Assembly (NCBI GenBank): GCA_002683395.1
Contig: NYTG01000085.1
Location: 1-8,831, forward strand
Reading direction: 5' to 3'
Length of the DNA: 8,831 nucleotides
Origin: Halieaceae bacterium
Lineage (GTDB): Bacteria; Pseudomonadota; Gammaproteobacteria; Pseudomonadales; Halieaceae
Below are positions 6,613 through 8,831 of this stretch, in pieces. The notes below the pieces were generated by a model. That model was given only the letters and a program-made list of their open reading frames with translations, ran no database searches and was not told where the DNA came from. Every line of letters starts with the position of its first letter. Position 1 is the stretch's first letter. Position numbers and translations under genes: made by a program.

Positions 6613-6765
6613 GAAAACGGTTTATCGAGTCATATCGCCGTGCTGATCACGCGGCATTATGGCCCCTGTTTTGACGCCTAGAAAGTGCTTTTAGACGACG
6701 CATTCTGAACGGTCATTGTCTTTATTTGCCTCGTGTGAGCGGGAGACTCCTACCACGCTGACGGT

Positions 6766-8076
6766 TCACGCCGCCGCATTGGCTGTCGAGACATCAGAGT
6801 GCTCGGAGGACGTGTCGAACTCACTCTCGATCGGTGTAACAGGCTCGTACTCAACCTCTTCATCTGAGCGGGGATCCTGATCAAATACGGCAGGCGCCAT
6901 TGCCGATGTGGTGGGAATAAAGGCACTCTGTTCCTCGATCGTGACAGCAGTGCGCCCGGGTGGCTGAAAAATAATGAAGATCCCGGTCACGACACTCGCC
7001 ACACCCAGAAAGACAAACAGCGCGCTGTCGCCCATGCCGCGCATGGCCCAGCCGATGATCAGCGAGCTGCCCGCCGAGCCCAGTGCATTCAGCAGAAGCA
7101 CCGATGAGCCGATCGTTACAAATTCTTCACGCTTTGAGTTGTCGGCCGCTTTGGCCAGAGAGACCGCATACAGTGAATTGGCAAACGCGCCGAAGGAGAA
7201 CGCTCCCAGGAGCAGTCCCTCACGCGAGTCAGCCAGAAGTAAGCCGAAGGCCGACAGGCCGCTGGCTGCACACAAGGCGGCCAATACATAGCGGCGGTCA
7301 ATGCGATCAGATGCCATGCCTATCGGGTACTGGGCCAACGCACCTCCGATGATATTGGCGGCAATAAAAGTGGGGACAAAACCGGCGTCATGGGTCTGCG
7401 ACAGCGCATAAATGGCGCCCAGACCCCAAAAACCTCCCATGACCACGCCTGAGCCCAGTGCGCCCGCAAAGGCGGTATGAGAACGGCGATAGAGCTTGAA
7501 GAAGTTAAAGCGAGTCGCGGGAACGGGCGCTGGCGCCAGAGAGCGGGTCAAGCTGACGGGCACAATGGCGAGCCCTACTAGCAGTGAAACCAGAATAAAC
7601 GGGTAAAGCGGGTTGGCCTCAGTGAGGCCCAACAAGTACTGACCGGCCGCCATGGAGATGAGCACGATTGCGGTGTAGATCGATAATGCGCGGCCGTGCC
7701 TGCTGGTATCGCTTTGCTCAGTGAGCCAGCTCTCGATGACGGTATAGGCGCCGCACATCACTGTGCCGAGAACAAAGCGAACCAGCACCCACAGGATGCC
7801 CTCGTCTACCAAGCTCAGGAACAAAAAGCTGCACAGAAAAATAGCCATGAGCGCGGTAAAGCTTCGGATGTGACCCACCCGAGCAATGATCGGGGGAACC
7901 AGCAACGCTCCCGTGAGAAAGCCAGCAAAGTAAGCCGAACCACTCAAGCCAATCAGCGTTTGTGACAGACCCAGCTCGCTGGCGCGCAGGGGCAGAAACG
8001 TCATGTGCAAGCCATGTCCGGCCAGCAGAAACGCCGTTGTAAACAGTAATGAAGATATGGGCCGAAGCGTGCTCAT
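6766..8076 (-). CDS. Major facilitator superfamily transporter, YcaD-like
   Basis: This is a 436-residue inner-membrane carrier with twelve predicted hydrophobic segments, six before and six after the loop around residues 178-200. It resembles E. coli YcaD, a transporter of unknown substrate. Shared features are GAYTVIESWL (109-118, where YcaD also has an ES pair in TM4), a SRHGRALSIY segment (125-134), AQYPIGMASDRIDRR (248-262, motif-A like) and the WAMRGMGDSALFVFL region (343-357). The ATG at 8076 is chosen because the mature family sequence begins there. A TTG at 8148 would add 24 residues that are unlike the family and would run through the candidate promoter. The C-terminus carries an unusual 66-residue hydrophilic, acidic tail (371-436) that YcaD lacks. 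The homocysteine methyltransferase upstream and the DmdA-like gene downstream hint at a methylated-compound substrate, but this is only inference. Confidence 0.88.
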   Translation of the reverse strand: MSTLRPISSLLFTTAFLLAGHGLHMTFLPLRASELGLSQTLIGLSGSAYFAGFLTGALLVPPIIARVGHIRSFTALMAIFLCSFLFLSLVDEGILWVLVRFVLGTVMCGAYTVIESWLTEQSDTSRHGRALSIYTAIVLISMAAGQYLLGLTEANPLYPFILVSLLVGLAIVPVSLTRSLAPAPVPATRFNFFKLYRRSHTAFAGALGSGVVMGGFWGLGAIYALSQTHDAGFVPTFIAANIIGGALAQYPIGMASDRIDRRYVLAALCAASGLSAFGLLLADSREGLLLGAFSFGAFANSLYAVSLAKAADNSKREEFVTIGSSVLLLNALGSAGSSLIIGWAMRGMGDSALFVFLGVASVVTGIFIIFQPPGRTAVTIEEQSAFIPTTSAMAPAVFDQDPRSDEEVEYEPVTPIESEFDTSSEHSDVSTANAAA

Positions 8077-8134
8077 GGTGGGTTGTCTGCAGTGCTGTAG
8101 CGTGGCTCGAGAAGGCGCGCATTTTGCCCGAGAA

Positions 8135-8164
8135 TCTATAGCTCGCAAGCGACAAATTAGTGAA
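8135..8164 (-). promoter_or_regulatory. Candidate promoter for the MFS transporter gene
   Basis: On the minus strand, TTCACT (8164-8159, four of six to the -35) and TATAGA (8140-8135, four of six to the -10) are 18 nt apart. The -10 lies 58 nt before the ATG. The spacer contains TTGTCGCTTG (8155-8146), the ten-base word also found upstream of the psiE-like gene. Confidence 0.4.
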
Positions 8165-8179
8165 TTTTTGGCGGAGTAC

Positions 8180-8199
8180 GGGCGCCGGTTTCAGCGCCC
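8180..8199. terminator. GC-rich hairpin after the homocysteine methyltransferase gene
   Basis: GGGCGC (8180-8185) and GCGCCC (8194-8199) pair perfectly around an 8-nt loop, 27 nt past the methyltransferase stop codon and before the MFS promoter. On the minus strand no U-run follows. On the plus strand TGATTTTG follows, so as an intrinsic terminator it would better stop rightward transcription. It may be an imperfect terminator for the minus-strand gene. Confidence 0.3.
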
Positions 8200-8225
8200 T
8201 GATTTTGTCCGTATTTAGGGGTTGC

Positions 8226-8831
8226 TCATGCGGCTAAGTCTGCCCACGTTAGCCTGTCGGCGCCCCGCGTTTGCAGCAACGCATTAAGCGCCTTGATGTG
8301 CTCGGGACCCACCTCACAGCAGCCGCCAATCACGGTCGCCCCGCTGTCCATCCACTGCGCAGCAAACTGAGCGTATTGCTCAGGCCCCAGGTCCTTCCTC
8401 GCTTCAAGCACATCGACAACGCCACCGGGCTCCAGTGCCTCCACTGACGTAAAGCCATTACCAAAGGCCCCAAACCTAAACCGCGATTCTGCAAGCACCT
8501 CAAGCGCGTCGGAGATGGCCTCAGGTTTGGAGCAATTGATCAAAACGGCCAGCGGCTCGAACCGGTCTATGGCCAGCAGCGTGTCGGCAAGAGACTCGCC
8601 TGATCGAAGCTGCTGGCCGTTTTCATCCGACACGGTCAGCGCTAGCATGATGCGAACCCCTGCCTGCTCGGCTGCTGCCAGGACCGCCTCCGCCTCATTA
8701 ATAGAAGGAATGGTCTCGGCGAGAAAGCCATCCACAGCCCCTTTTTGCAGATCAATCAGTTCCTGATATTCGGCGACTGCCTGTTTGAGCGGTAGCTGCG
8801 TATCGGGACGATAGCTAGCGACCAGAGGCGG
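8226..8831 (-). CDS. Homocysteine S-methyltransferase family protein (5' end outside the window)
   Basis: The visible C-terminal 201 residues belong to the zinc-dependent homocysteine S-methyltransferase family. These enzymes methylate homocysteine to methionine from donors such as S-methylmethionine or betaine. The frame stays open to the right window edge, so the N-terminal part is missing. The fragment begins PPLVASYRPD, continues into GFLAETIPS (35-43 of the fragment), and keeps the three zinc cysteines: C100 in LINCSKPEA, and C171 and C172 in VIGGCCEVGPEHI (167-179). The turn near GAFGNGFT (121-128) corresponds to the family's G-x-x-x-NG segment. An internal GTG at 8735 should not be taken as the start, because the family sequence clearly continues upstream of it. 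The methyl donor cannot be judged from this part. Confidence 0.9.
   Translation of the reverse strand, partial: PPLVASYRPDTQLPLKQAVAEYQELIDLQKGAVDGFLAETIPSINEAEAVLAAAEQAGVRIMLALTVSDENGQQLRSGESLADTLLAIDRFEPLAVLINCSKPEAISDALEVLAESRFRFGAFGNGFTSVEALEPGGVVDVLEARKDLGPEQYAQFAAQWMDSGATVIGGCCEVGPEHIKALNALLQTRGADRLTWADLAA

Noticed and set aside
6601..6765. Glycine riboswitch ahead of a GcvT-family gene
   Set aside because: No conserved glycine-aptamer core or tandem aptamer arrangement could be made out in the 165-nt gap.
7718..8155. 145-residue open frame on the minus strand overlapping the start of the MFS gene
   Set aside because: It is a shifted frame of the MFS gene, has no family resemblance and no membrane pattern of its own.

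Overview
The window reads as chromosomal DNA of an aquatic, probably marine, gammaproteobacterium that makes bacteriochlorophyll. Two genes support this. A BciA-type divinyl (bacterio)chlorophyllide 8-vinyl reductase (3177-4130) is hard to explain outside a (bacterio)chlorophyll maker. A DmdA-like folate-dependent demethylase (5461-6600) is typical of marine plankton. Together with an RPE65-family carotenoid oxygenase and many small membrane proteins, they fit the OM60/NOR5 (Halieaceae) group of aerobic anoxygenic phototrophs best. This placement is inference from gene content, not from a phylogeny. No rRNA, tRNA, CRISPR array, insertion sequence or phage gene was seen. Gene packing and base composition look uniform and chromosomal.

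Layout, left to right. A plus-strand carotenoid oxygenase (1-1644) converges, with a 20-bp gap, on a compact minus-strand operon read DUF2805 protein, DUF4149 membrane protein, LysE/RhtB exporter (3041 down to 1665). A 135-bp divergent region (3042-3176) separates that operon from plus-strand bciA. BciA in turn converges, with a 3-bp gap, on a minus-strand Sfp/EntD-type phosphopantetheinyl transferase (4134-4790). From there to the end everything is on the minus strand. In transcription order these are a partial homocysteine S-methyltransferase entering from the right edge, a YcaD-like MFS transporter, the DmdA-like protein, a PsiE-family membrane protein and the phosphopantetheinyl transferase. 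Their intergenic gaps are about 100-170 bp, so they are more likely separate units than one operon.

Functionally, the left half leans towards pigment metabolism: apocarotenoid formation or stilbene-type cleavage, and reduction of the C8 vinyl group of chlorophyllide. The right half leans towards methyl transfer and methylated sulfur or nitrogen compounds: homocysteine methylation, a possible uptake carrier and a folate-dependent demethylase. The most interesting points are whether the DmdA-like protein really demethylates DMSP, a promoter-like element shared by the psiE-like and MFS genes, a nested inverted repeat ahead of the phosphopantetheinyl transferase, and bciA lying without any other photosynthesis gene in view.
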